Assembly: GCA_003158415.1 (NCBI GenBank)
Contig: PMJA01000413.1
Location: 1 to 7,036, forward strand
Source: Methylobacter sp.
GTDB lineage: Bacteria > Pseudomonadota > Gammaproteobacteria > Methylococcales > Methylomonadaceae
Direction: 5' to 3'
DNA: 7,036 bases
The notes below the pieces were generated by a model. That model saw only the letters and a list, made by a program, of their open reading frames with translations. It was not told the DNA's origin and searched no databases. Below are positions 1 to 5,599 of the stretch, one piece after another (the first letter of the stretch is position 1; every line of letters starts with the position of its first letter). Made by a program: the position numbers and the translations under genes.

Positions 1-1
1 A

Positions 2-529
2 CAAGTTTGGCGTCCTTGCGATGCCGTTGAAACCACTGTTTCCTGGAAAGCGGCTTTCGAACGTCAAGACGGGCCTTCCATTCTGGTTTTTTCCCGTCAG
101 AATCTGCCGCACGTACCGCGCACTCAACAACAAATTGAGGCTATTTCACGCGGCGGCTATATTTTGAGTGACAGCGACGGCCAGCCTGACGCGATTATTA
201 TCGCTACCGGTTCGGAAGTTGAGCTGGCGCTGAAAGCGGCTGACGAGTTGAAAGCGGCCGGTAAAAAAATTCGCGTAGTCTCTATGCCGTCTACCAATAT
301 TTTTGATGCGCAAGATGCGGCTTACCGTGAATCAGTATTGCCTGCTGCCGTAACCCAGCGTGTCGCGGTTGAAGCGGGTGTGACCGATGGTTGGTGGAAG
401 TATGTAGGAACCAACGGTAAAATTGTAGGTCTCGACCGTTTTGGCGAGTCTGCTCCAGCGGGGCAGCTTTTCAAGGAGTTTGGCTTCACCGTTGAAAACG
501 TAGTCAAGAACGTAGAAGCAGTGCTTTAA
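2..529 (+). CDS. tkt: Transketolase, C-terminal part (5' end outside window)
   Basis: Thiamine-diphosphate enzyme that moves two-carbon ketol units between sugar phosphates in the pentose-phosphate/RuMP network, in the cytoplasm. The frame is open from base 2 and gives the last 175 residues. Visible are the end of the pyrimidine-binding domain (RPCDAVET, then ERQDGPS and SRQNL, whose Arg at residue 32 of the fragment corresponds to the substrate phosphate-binding Arg520 of E. coli TktA) and the whole C-terminal domain ([34 protein letters not shown]). Alignment by eye places the fragment at about residues 489-663 of the E. coli protein, so the C-terminus is complete. No U-rich terminator follows the stop. 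The next gene begins 126 bases downstream on the same strand, so read-through is possible. The identification is secure; which tkt paralogue this is cannot be told. Confidence 0.97.
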   Translation, partial: QVWRPCDAVETTVSWKAAFERQDGPSILVFSRQNLPHVPRTQQQIEAISRGGYILSDSDGQPDAIIIATGSEVELALKAADELKAAGKKIRVVSMPSTNIFDAQDAAYRESVLPAAVTQRVAVEAGVTDGWWKYVGTNGKIVGLDRFGESAPAGQLFKEFGFTVENVVKNVEAVL

Positions 530-569
530 TATTAAAACAAAGTATAGAGTAGTTACACACATTATATTT

Positions 570-628
570 GGAGAGAGACCCCTATCTTTAGATGCGCACA
601 GCAGTCTATCATGTCGGGGTCTCAATCC
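570..628 (+). promoter_or_regulatory. Long leader hairpin between tkt and the repeat-protein genes
   Basis: A perfect 8-bp inverted repeat, GAGACCCC (575-582) and GGGGTCTC (616-623), encloses an inner stem, TAGATGC (589-595) against GCA-G-TCTA (601-608, one bulged G), with loop GCACA. GGA (570-572) and TCC (626-628) can extend the outer stem across a 2x2 internal loop. No T-run follows (AATCCTCTTC), so it does not look like an intrinsic terminator of tkt. It ends 17 bases before the Shine-Dalgarno of the next gene. It could be an mRNA-stabilising or processing structure, or a translational control element. The pairing is seen in the sequence; the role is inferred. I found no convincing sigma-70 promoter in 530-655; TATATT at 563-568 lacks a good -35. 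Confidence 0.5.
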
Positions 629-644
629 TCTTCTTCCGACTTTT

Positions 645-650
645 AGGTGA
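645..650 (+). promoter_or_regulatory. Shine-Dalgarno AGGTGA that selects the GTG start at 656
   Basis: AGGTGA lies five bases before GTG at 656. A second in-frame GTG at 647 lies inside this Shine-Dalgarno and has no ribosome site of its own. Starting at 656 also puts the basic MKKNN n-region of the signal peptide at the very N-terminus. Confidence 0.75.
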
Positions 651-655
651 ACAAC

Positions 656-1360
656 GTGAAAAAGAATAATTTGACCAGAGGTGCCTTTGCGGTATTGCTG
701 TTGGCTAGCGCCGCAGCGAGCGCAGATCAAAAATATCCAGCGGCAGACTTTCAGCCGGAAGTGCTTTATCAGGATAGCGGCTATATTGCTAAGAATAGTC
801 CGGCAGCAACTGCAACTAAGACGCCTGTAGCGGCTACAAAGGCGGCCCCTAGTGCCGCAACCAGCCATGAAGTTGATTCAAAATTCCCGGCTGCAAACTT
901 CCAACCGGAAGTTTTGTATCATGACCCTAACTACAAACCTTCCGCTTCCGTGAAAGCCGCAATATCGAAACATGAAGTTGCTTCAAGTCCGGTAGAAGCT
1001 GTCGGTGAGGCTGCCGCTCCTAAAGAAGAATCATCTTTGTCGAGTTATTTGATTGGTATAGTCGTTCTTGTCTTAGCCGGTTTTTTCCTCAAAAGACGCA
1101 GTGCAACGCCCGTACAGAAAAAAGCGCCTGCAACAGCGGCGACGCCTGTCAAGGCATCTTATGCACTCACCACCGGTGTTGCAAAGTATTTGAACAAAGT
1201 ATCCGGTACCGGCGTTTCACGATACCTGGAAAAGAGTGTCAAATCCTCATCAGTAGCAACCGGAGTTGCCAAGTATCTGTCAAAACAAACGGTATCATCA
1301 AAAACAACGGCAGCGAAATCTGCAACTGGAGTTGAAAAGTACATGCGCGACCGGGGGTAA
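656..1360 (+). CDS. Membrane protein with signal peptide, periplasmic repeat pair and four cytoplasmic GVAKYL motifs; function unknown
   Basis: Not recognised. The 234-residue protein has a clear layout. (1) Signal peptide 1-23: MKKNN n-region, hydrophobic AFAVLLLASAA, likely cleavage ASA|DQ. (2) Two near-identical 15-residue boxes 50 residues apart, KYPAADFQPEVLYQD (26-40) and KFPAANFQPEVLYHD (76-90), in Ala/Thr/Pro/Lys-rich low-complexity sequence. (3) One membrane helix at about 129-145 (YLIGIVVLVLAGFFL) ending in KRR (146-148). (4) A tail with four motifs: TGVAKYL (173), TGVSRYL (185), TGVAKYL (202) and the terminal TGVEKYMRDRG (224-234). The positive-inside rule places the boxes in the periplasm and the GVAKYL tail in the cytoplasm. 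The start is GTG at 656, set by AGGTGA. The stop lies 3 bases before the next gene, which carries thirteen copies of the same motif, so the two are almost certainly co-translated partners. The function is not inferable by homology from here. Confidence 0.87.
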   Translation: MKKNNLTRGAFAVLLLASAAASADQKYPAADFQPEVLYQDSGYIAKNSPAATATKTPVAATKAAPSAATSHEVDSKFPAANFQPEVLYHDPNYKPSASVKAAISKHEVASSPVEAVGEAAAPKEESSLSSYLIGIVVLVLAGFFLKRRSATPVQKKAPATAATPVKASYALTTGVAKYLNKVSGTGVSRYLEKSVKSSSVATGVAKYLSKQTVSSKTTAAKSATGVEKYMRDRG

Positions 1361-1363
1361 TCC

Positions 1364-2305
1364 ATGAACCAGAATAACTTGAGTGGTTTGTTTTTACCTG
1401 CTGTTGCAGGCCTGTTCTTTTTCATGAAACGCCCTAAAGTTGAGGAAATCGAGGAAGTTAAGACTGTTTATCCTGTTTACACCAGAGATCCGAGTGGACT
1501 TACCGGCGTTGCCAAGTACCTGGATCATCAGGATGCGGCGTTGTTGGCAAGTATCAAAGCAGCGGAGCAAGCTAAGCAGGAACCTGTTCCATTAGTGAGC
1601 GGTGTTGCCAGATATTTGGAAAGCCAGGAACACAGTGTAGCCAGTGGTGTCGCTAAATATATGCTGAGACAGGCGATAGCCGAAAAACAACAAAAGCAGA
1701 CACTCAAGGCGGCTGAAGGAACCGGCGTTGAAAAGTATCTAAAAAACAAAAAAGAAGCACCAGGACTCAGCGGCGTAGCAAAGTATTTGAAACATCAGGC
1801 CAGTCTGCCGCAACCCAGTAAAGTGGCCAGATATTTGGCTAAACAATCTGCTTTGGCTGCAACAGAAACAAAGCAATCTGCAAGGCCGGATAATGTAACG
1901 GGTGTTGCCAAGTATCTGCAACATCAGGACAGCTTGCCACAACCTAGCCGAGTCGCCAAGTATATGGCAAAACAAGCTGCTTTGGCCGCATTGCATGTGA
2001 AAAATGCGCCGATTGAAGTTGACGTAACCGGCGTTGCCAAATATTTGCAACATCAGGCCAGCTTGCCGCAACCTAGCAGAGTCGCCAGGTATTTGGCAAT
2101 GCAAACGGCTTTGGCCGAAAAGCAAGTCAAGAAACCCGTAGCGTCTATAGGGCCTACCGGAGTTGCCAAGTATTTGCAAGAACAGGACAGTCTGCCGCAG
2201 ATCAGTCGGGTTGCCAAATACATGGTAAGACAAGCTTTAATCGAAAAACTAAAACCCATTGCTATTGAAACGGGTGTTGATAAATACATGCGTCACCAAG
2301 GCTGA
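1364..2305 (+). CDS. Membrane-anchored protein with thirteen GVAKYL motifs; function unknown
   Basis: Not recognised. 313 residues. Residues 6-20 (LSGLFLPAVAGLFFF) form a short hydrophobic N-terminal anchor followed by MKRPK, which resembles the GFFLKRR membrane exit of the upstream protein. There is no signal peptidase site, so an N-out/C-in anchor is likely, although the segment is marginal in length. An acidic stretch (VEEIEEV, 26-32) follows, then thirteen motifs starting at residues 47, 79, 94, 120, 136, 152, 179, 195, 222, 238, 265, 281 and 303. The consensus is [T/S]-[G/R/K]-V-A-[K/R]-Y-[L/M]-x-x-Q. V, Y/L and Q would lie on one helix face behind a Ser/Thr N-cap. The last copy, TGVDKYMRHQG, is the C-terminus and matches the end of the upstream protein. 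No catalytic motif is visible, and the composition is basic with Ala/Gln/Lys-rich linkers. The ATG is 3 bases after the upstream stop, with GGGGGT as a weak ribosome site, so translational coupling is likely. A scaffold or tether is my inference. Confidence 0.88.
   Translation: MNQNNLSGLFLPAVAGLFFFMKRPKVEEIEEVKTVYPVYTRDPSGLTGVAKYLDHQDAALLASIKAAEQAKQEPVPLVSGVARYLESQEHSVASGVAKYMLRQAIAEKQQKQTLKAAEGTGVEKYLKNKKEAPGLSGVAKYLKHQASLPQPSKVARYLAKQSALAATETKQSARPDNVTGVAKYLQHQDSLPQPSRVAKYMAKQAALAALHVKNAPIEVDVTGVAKYLQHQASLPQPSRVARYLAMQTALAEKQVKKPVASIGPTGVAKYLQEQDSLPQISRVAKYMVRQALIEKLKPIAIETGVDKYMRHQG
1769..2269 (+). repeat. Four tandem 129-bp (43-residue) coding repeats
   Basis: Within the second repeat-protein gene, motif spacing alternates 16 and 27 residues, giving a 43-residue (129-bp) higher-order unit starting at residues 136, 179, 222 and 265 (bases 1769, 1898, 2027 and 2156). 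Each unit has a TGVAKYLxHQ-type helix, a SLPQPS-type proline linker, a second S[R/K]VA[K/R]Y[L/M]xxQ helix and a variable linker. The last unit is shortened (38 residues) before the C-terminal motif. Units two and three are very similar in DNA as well, which suggests recent duplication. Confidence 0.9.
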
Positions 2306-2323
2306 TAAATCCTTTGATAAATT

Positions 2324-2373
2324 GAGACATAGTTAGAGCTTCCTTAACAGCTTTAGCTGATGTCTCTTTTTCT
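2324..2373 (+). terminator. Intrinsic terminator of the repeat-protein genes
   Basis: Arms at 2324-2340 (GAGACATAGTTAGAGCT) and 2349-2366 (AGCTTTAGCTGATGTCTC) pair over about 17 positions with one bulged C and two G-U pairs, loop TCCTTAAC, followed directly by TTTTTCT. It starts 19 bases after the stop of the second repeat gene and separates this unit, and any read-through from tkt, from tal. Confidence 0.87.
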
Positions 2374-2455
2374 CGTTCAGTGGGGTAGGCTTAAGTCAGA
2401 TTTACTTCGAACATTGATGTTTCTGTCAGCATCTAAACTCAGACTATCGCGATGA

Positions 2456-2466
2456 GTCATTATGAC
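2456..2466. promoter_or_regulatory. Palindrome upstream of tal, possible operator
   Basis: GTCATTATGAC is a perfect 5-bp inverted repeat around a single central T, 48 bases before the tal start, with CGCG on both sides at unequal distances. It lies in the 141-base stretch 2374-2514, which must hold the tal promoter if the terminator at 2324 works. The best -35-like hexamer is TTGATG (2414-2419), but no well-spaced -10 follows. Regulator binding is inferred, and a chance palindrome is quite possible. Confidence 0.25.
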
Positions 2467-2514
2467 GCGCGATTATGCAAATTTTTTTAACTTACACATA
2501 TAAAGGCACCTATT

Positions 2515-3501
2515 ATGGGAAGAAATTTACTAGAACAACTCAAAGAAGTCACTGTTGTTGTGGCGGATACCGGCGACATCCAGGCAATTGAAACGTTCAA
2601 ACCTCGCGATGCAACCACTAACCCATCATTGATTACTGCTGCTGCACAAATGCCGCAATATCAAGGCATTGTTGATGATACATTAAAGGCCGCTCGTGCC
2701 AGCTTAGGAGCAGAGGCTTCTGCTGCACAAGTCGTTTCACTGGCTTTTGACCGCCTTGCAGTTTCTTTCGGACTAAAGATCCTTGAAATTATACCTGGCC
2801 GTGTTTCAACAGAAGTTGATGCCCGCTTGTCATTCGACACTGACGCGACTATTGCCAAAGGTCGTGATTTAATCGCGCAATACGAAGCACAGAATGTCGC
2901 CAGGGATCGCGTATTAATTAAAATTGCAGCGACTTGGGAAGGCATACAAGCAGCGGCAGTTCTTGAAAAAGAAGGCATACATTGTAATTTGACTTTGTTG
3001 TTTGGTTTACACCAAGCAATTGCTTGCGCAGAAAACGGCATTACCCTGATTTCTCCTTTCGTCGGACGTATTCTTGATTGGTACAAAAAAGATACCGGTC
3101 GTGATTCTTATGCGCCAGCAGAAGATCCAGGCGTGGTTTCAGTGACTGAAATCTACAACTACTACAAAAAGTTCGGTTACAAGACTGAAGTCATGGGCGC
3201 CAGCTTCCGTAACGTCGGTGAAATTACCGAATTGGCAGGTTCTGATTTGTTGACGATTGCACCTTCCTTGTTGGCCGAATTGCAAGCCACAGAAGGCGAA
3301 TTGCCGCGCAAACTGGATCCTGAAAACGCAGCACAATTGACCATTGAAAAATTATCAATAGACAAAGCGACTTTCGAGCGTATGCACGCTGAAAACCGTA
3401 TGGCGACTGACAAATTGGCTGAAGGCATCAGTGGTTTTGCGGCTGCGTTGGAAGCACTGGAACAACTGCTTGCCGCCCGCTTGGCTAGCTTAGAGGGTTA
3501 A
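2515..3501 (+). CDS. tal: Transaldolase (TalA/TalB type)
   Basis: Transfers a dihydroxyacetone unit from sedoheptulose-7-phosphate to glyceraldehyde-3-phosphate, or the reverse, in the cytoplasmic pentose-phosphate/RuMP rearrangements. At 328 residues it has the normal length of the E. coli TalB class. It shows ADTGDI near the N-terminus (Asp18, equivalent to catalytic Asp17), RDATTNPSL (31-39), the Schiff-base lysine K136 in [12 protein letters not shown], the CNLTLLF strand (157-163), [11 protein letters not shown] (180-190), [11 protein letters not shown] (200-210) and MGASFRN (227-233). AAAGG at 2502-2506 sits eight bases before the ATG. It is followed after 96 bases by fba, and the pair probably forms one transcript with a hairpin between the genes. 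All key residues are present and nothing looks degenerate. Confidence 0.98.
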   Translation: MGRNLLEQLKEVTVVVADTGDIQAIETFKPRDATTNPSLITAAAQMPQYQGIVDDTLKAARASLGAEASAAQVVSLAFDRLAVSFGLKILEIIPGRVSTEVDARLSFDTDATIAKGRDLIAQYEAQNVARDRVLIKIAATWEGIQAAAVLEKEGIHCNLTLLFGLHQAIACAENGITLISPFVGRILDWYKKDTGRDSYAPAEDPGVVSVTEIYNYYKKFGYKTEVMGASFRNVGEITELAGSDLLTIAPSLLAELQATEGELPRKLDPENAAQLTIEKLSIDKATFERMHAENRMATDKLAEGISGFAAALEALEQLLAARLASLEG

Positions 3502-3512
3502 AAAGCGCTAGA

Positions 3513-3550
3513 CCATTCGGCGGCGAAGTTTCTATTCGCCATCCGAATGG
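3513..3550 (+). promoter_or_regulatory. Intercistronic hairpin between tal and fba
   Basis: CCATTCGG (3513-3520) pairs perfectly with CCGAATGG (3543-3550). Inside it GGCGAA (3522-3527) pairs with TTCGCC (3535-3540), leaving a C/AT internal loop and the loop GTTTCTA. The following bases (CTCCGACTTTATCC) give no proper U-tract, so a partial attenuator or an mRNA-stability or processing element fits better than a full terminator. The structure is visible; the role is inferred. Confidence 0.6.
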
Positions 3551-3597
3551 CTCCGACTTTATCCCCCTCAATAAAATAGACAGATACAGGATACACA

Positions 3598-4677
3598 ATG
3601 TCACAAAAAATTTTAGATGTCGTTAAACCCGGTGTTGTAACCGGTGAAGATGTGCAAAAAGTCTTTGCGATTTGCAAAGCAAACCAGTTCGCTATGCCTG
3701 CCGTTAATGTTATCAATACCGATTCAATCAATGCGGTATTGGAAGCGGCGGCCAAGGTTAAATCACCTGTTGTCATTCAGTTTTCAAACGGCGGCGCTCA
3801 ATTTGTTGCCGGTAAAGGGCTTAAACTGGAAGGACAGCAAACGGCTATTCTGGGTGCTATCTCCGGCGCCCAGCATGTACATCTGGTGGCCGAAGCTTAC
3901 GGCGTACCGGTTATTTTACACACAGACCACGCGGCAAAAAAATTGTTGCCTTGGATAGACGGTTTGTTGGATGCCGGCGAAAAGCATTTTGCAGAAACAG
4001 GCAAGCCGCTGTTCAGCTCGCACATGTTGGATTTGTCTGAAGAAAGCCTGAAAGAAAATATCGAGATTTGCGGTCAGTATTTAGCTCGCATGTCTAAACT
4101 GGGCATGACGCTGGAAATCGAATTGGGTGTTACCGGCGGCGAAGAAGACGGTGTCGATAACAGCAACTTAGATCATTCCATGCTGTATACACAACCTGAA
4201 GACGTGGCTTATGCGTATGAAGAATTAAGCAAAATCAGCCATCGTTTCACCATCGCGGCTTCTTTTGGTAACGTGCATGGGGTATACAAGCCCGGCAATG
4301 TTAAATTGACGCCTACCATTTTGGACAATTCACAAAAGTATGTGTCTGAAAAATACAATGTACCTGCCAATACCTTGAACTTCGTCTTCCACGGCGGTTC
4401 AGGTTCTACAGCGGCTGAAATCAAAGAATCGATCAGCTACGGCGTCGTTAAAATGAACATCGATACCGACACCCAATGGGCGACATGGGATGGCATCAGG
4501 AACTACTACATACAAAACGAAGCTTATTTGCAAGGTCAAATCGGCAATCCTGACGGTGACGACAAGCCTAACAAAAAATACTACGACCCGCGCGTTTGGC
4601 AACGCGCCGGTGAAGTAGGTATGGTTGTTCGTTTAGAACAAGCTTTCCGAGAATTGAACGCTGTCGATACGCTGTAA
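3598..4677 (+). CDS. fba: Class II (zinc) fructose-bisphosphate aldolase
   Basis: Reversibly cleaves fructose-1,6-bisphosphate to dihydroxyacetone phosphate and glyceraldehyde-3-phosphate in the cytoplasm. The protein is 359 residues, the size of E. coli FbaA, and is similar along its full length. Zinc ligands and catalytic residues are visible: HTDHAAKKLLPW with Asp110 and His111, ELGVTGGEEDGV with Glu175 and the proton-donor Glu183, SFGNVHGVYKPG with His227, and NFVFHGGSGS with His265. KMNIDTDTQWATWDG (285-299) carries the substrate-phosphate region. The ATG follows AGGA (3588-3591) at six bases. It lies downstream of tal on the same strand, and in an RuMP organism the aldolase would link hexose phosphates to the triose pool. 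A bidirectional terminator ends the unit. Family members can also act on sedoheptulose bisphosphate, which the sequence cannot decide. Confidence 0.98.
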   Translation: MSQKILDVVKPGVVTGEDVQKVFAICKANQFAMPAVNVINTDSINAVLEAAAKVKSPVVIQFSNGGAQFVAGKGLKLEGQQTAILGAISGAQHVHLVAEAYGVPVILHTDHAAKKLLPWIDGLLDAGEKHFAETGKPLFSSHMLDLSEESLKENIEICGQYLARMSKLGMTLEIELGVTGGEEDGVDNSNLDHSMLYTQPEDVAYAYEELSKISHRFTIAASFGNVHGVYKPGNVKLTPTILDNSQKYVSEKYNVPANTLNFVFHGGSGSTAAEIKESISYGVVKMNIDTDTQWATWDGIRNYYIQNEAYLQGQIGNPDGDDKPNKKYYDPRVWQRAGEVGMVVRLEQAFRELNAVDTL

Positions 4678-4777
4678 TCTAGGCGGGAGGTTAGCCGTTT
4701 GTAGTGAGTTGTGAGCTTGTCATACAATCGAACCACAAACAATTTAACCTTAAACTGTCCAGTTTTAAAGTGAAAAT

Positions 4778-4810
4778 AAAAAAGCCGATGTTTTGCATCG
4801 GCTTTTTTTT
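4778..4810. terminator. Bidirectional intrinsic terminator between fba and ribA
   Basis: GCCGATG (4784-4790) and CATCGGC (4796-4802) form a perfect 7-bp stem with loop TTTTG, flanked by six A on the left and eight T on the right, so it can stop both the rightward fba transcript and the leftward ribA transcript. On the ribA side it begins 5 bases beyond the stop codon. The stretch 4678-4777 between fba and this hairpin shows nothing else that I can name. Confidence 0.95.
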
Positions 4811-4815
4811 AGCGA

Positions 4816-5421
4816 CTACTTTTTGGGTTCGAACAGCATGTGCGCCATTTTTCTGGCTTTGGTTCTTAAATAACCGACATTGCCATCATGGGCCACCACT
4901 TCCACGGGTATGCGGCCAGACACATTAATGCCCAGTTTTTTTAAGCCGTCTATTTTTTTCGGATTATTAGTCATTAATTTTATTGACTTTATCTGTAGGC
5001 TTTCCAGTATTAACCCGGCAATGCTGTATTCCCGTTCATCGGCAAGATACCCCAGGTGTATATTGGCGTCCACAGTATCCATGCCTTGATCCTGCAAATT
5101 ATAAGCCTGTAGTTTTTTCAACAAGCCTATGCCGCGTCCTTCCTGGCGCAGATAAATCAACACGCCGTAACCCGCTTCTTCAATAAGCTGCATGGACATT
5201 GCCAGTTGTTCGCCGCAATCGCAACGCCGGGAACCCAGGACATCGCCGGTAAAACACTCGGAGTGTATGCGCACGGGCACATTTTCCCGGTGGGCAACAT
5301 CGCCTTTAACCAAGGCTATATGCTCCTTGTCATCAATCGTATTGCTGTAGTAATGCAGAATAAACTCACCGTGTTCTGTCGGGAGTGGCGTCTGTACCAA
5401 ATCTTCTAGTTGTGCTTTCAC
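4816..5421 (-). CDS. ribA: GTP cyclohydrolase II, stand-alone
   Basis: Opens GTP to 2,5-diamino-6-ribosylamino-4(3H)-pyrimidinone 5'-phosphate, the first step of riboflavin synthesis from GTP. At 201 residues it matches the monofunctional E. coli RibA (196) and has no fused RibB domain. It shows RIHSECFTGD and RRCDCG with the three zinc cysteines C56, C67 and C69, RQEGRGIGL (92-100), AYNLQDQGMDTVDAN (106-120) for nucleotide binding, and TNNPKK (151-156). The start is a GTG: upstream in frame a TAA is met after eight codons with no ATG, and MKAQLEDLVQ fits the family N-terminus. The ribosome site is weak, with only GGA about 12 bases upstream. I see no FMN-riboswitch-like leader. It is convergent with fba and divergent from the methyltransferase gene. 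Confidence 0.97.
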   Translation of the reverse strand: MKAQLEDLVQTPLPTEHGEFILHYYSNTIDDKEHIALVKGDVAHRENVPVRIHSECFTGDVLGSRRCDCGEQLAMSMQLIEEAGYGVLIYLRQEGRGIGLLKKLQAYNLQDQGMDTVDANIHLGYLADEREYSIAGLILESLQIKSIKLMTNNPKKIDGLKKLGINVSGRIPVEVVAHDGNVGYLRTKARKMAHMLFEPKK

Positions 5422-5455
5422 GTCTATAACTAATCCAATAATGCTTTATTTCTTG

Positions 5456-5476
5456 TTCTCAGCGCCTGCTTGAGAA
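5456..5476. promoter_or_regulatory. Inverted repeat upstream of ribA, possible operator or small hairpin
   Basis: TTCTCA (5456-5461) and TGAGAA (5471-5476) are perfect 6-bp arms with a 9-base spacer, 35-55 bases upstream of the ribA start on its coding strand. It could be an operator or a leader hairpin. No clear ribA promoter accompanies it, and chance occurrence is plausible. Confidence 0.2.
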
Positions 5477-5539
5477 GGCCATACGTTCCCAGCGGTTACG
5501 CCGGAAAGCGCTTATTTTACATGACCGACAAGAATAATG

Positions 5540-5569
5540 TTGATGAAGCTTAAGTTCGCGCGGTAATAT
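5540..5569 (+). promoter_or_regulatory. Possible sigma-70 promoter of the methyltransferase gene
   Basis: TTGATG (5540-5545) and TAATAT (5564-5569) are separated by 18 bases, each matching four of six consensus positions. This predicts an RNA start near 5576 and a leader of about 24 bases. It is the only reasonable hexamer pair that I see in the 178-base divergent region. Confidence 0.35.
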
Positions 5570-5599
5570 TCGGCAACTTCCATTTACGCCAACATCATT

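Noticed and set aside
570..628. Intrinsic terminator of tkt
   Set aside because: The stem is strong, but the bases after it are mixed (AATCCTCTTC) with no U-tract, so it was recorded as a leader structure instead.
332..868. Open frame of 178 codons on the minus strand over the end of tkt and the start of the first repeat gene
   Set aside because: It runs through the well-supported tkt C-terminus and the signal peptide of the next gene. Its product is Cys/Arg-rich with no recognisable domain.
1739..2233. Long open frame on the minus strand across the repeat-protein gene
   Set aside because: It is the antisense image of the 129-bp repeats: the periodic codons keep stops out of the opposite strand. 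It has no ribosome site, and the plus-strand frame has the anchor, the motif conservation and the terminator.
1769..2269. CRISPR-like or satellite array
   Set aside because: The repeats are 129 bp, in frame and diverged mainly at synonymous or linker positions. They are protein repeats, not a repeat-spacer array.
2661..3086. Minus-strand open frame inside tal
   Set aside because: Antisense to conserved transaldolase sequence including the active-site region; its composition looks like a shadow frame.
4704..4928. Small plus-strand open frame after fba
   Set aside because: It runs through the bidirectional terminator and into the 3' end of ribA in antisense, with no ribosome site.
5422..5599. 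FMN riboswitch in front of ribA
   Set aside because: I searched the leader on the ribA strand for the conserved FMN-aptamer core segments and long paired arms and saw none; only a 6-bp inverted repeat is present.
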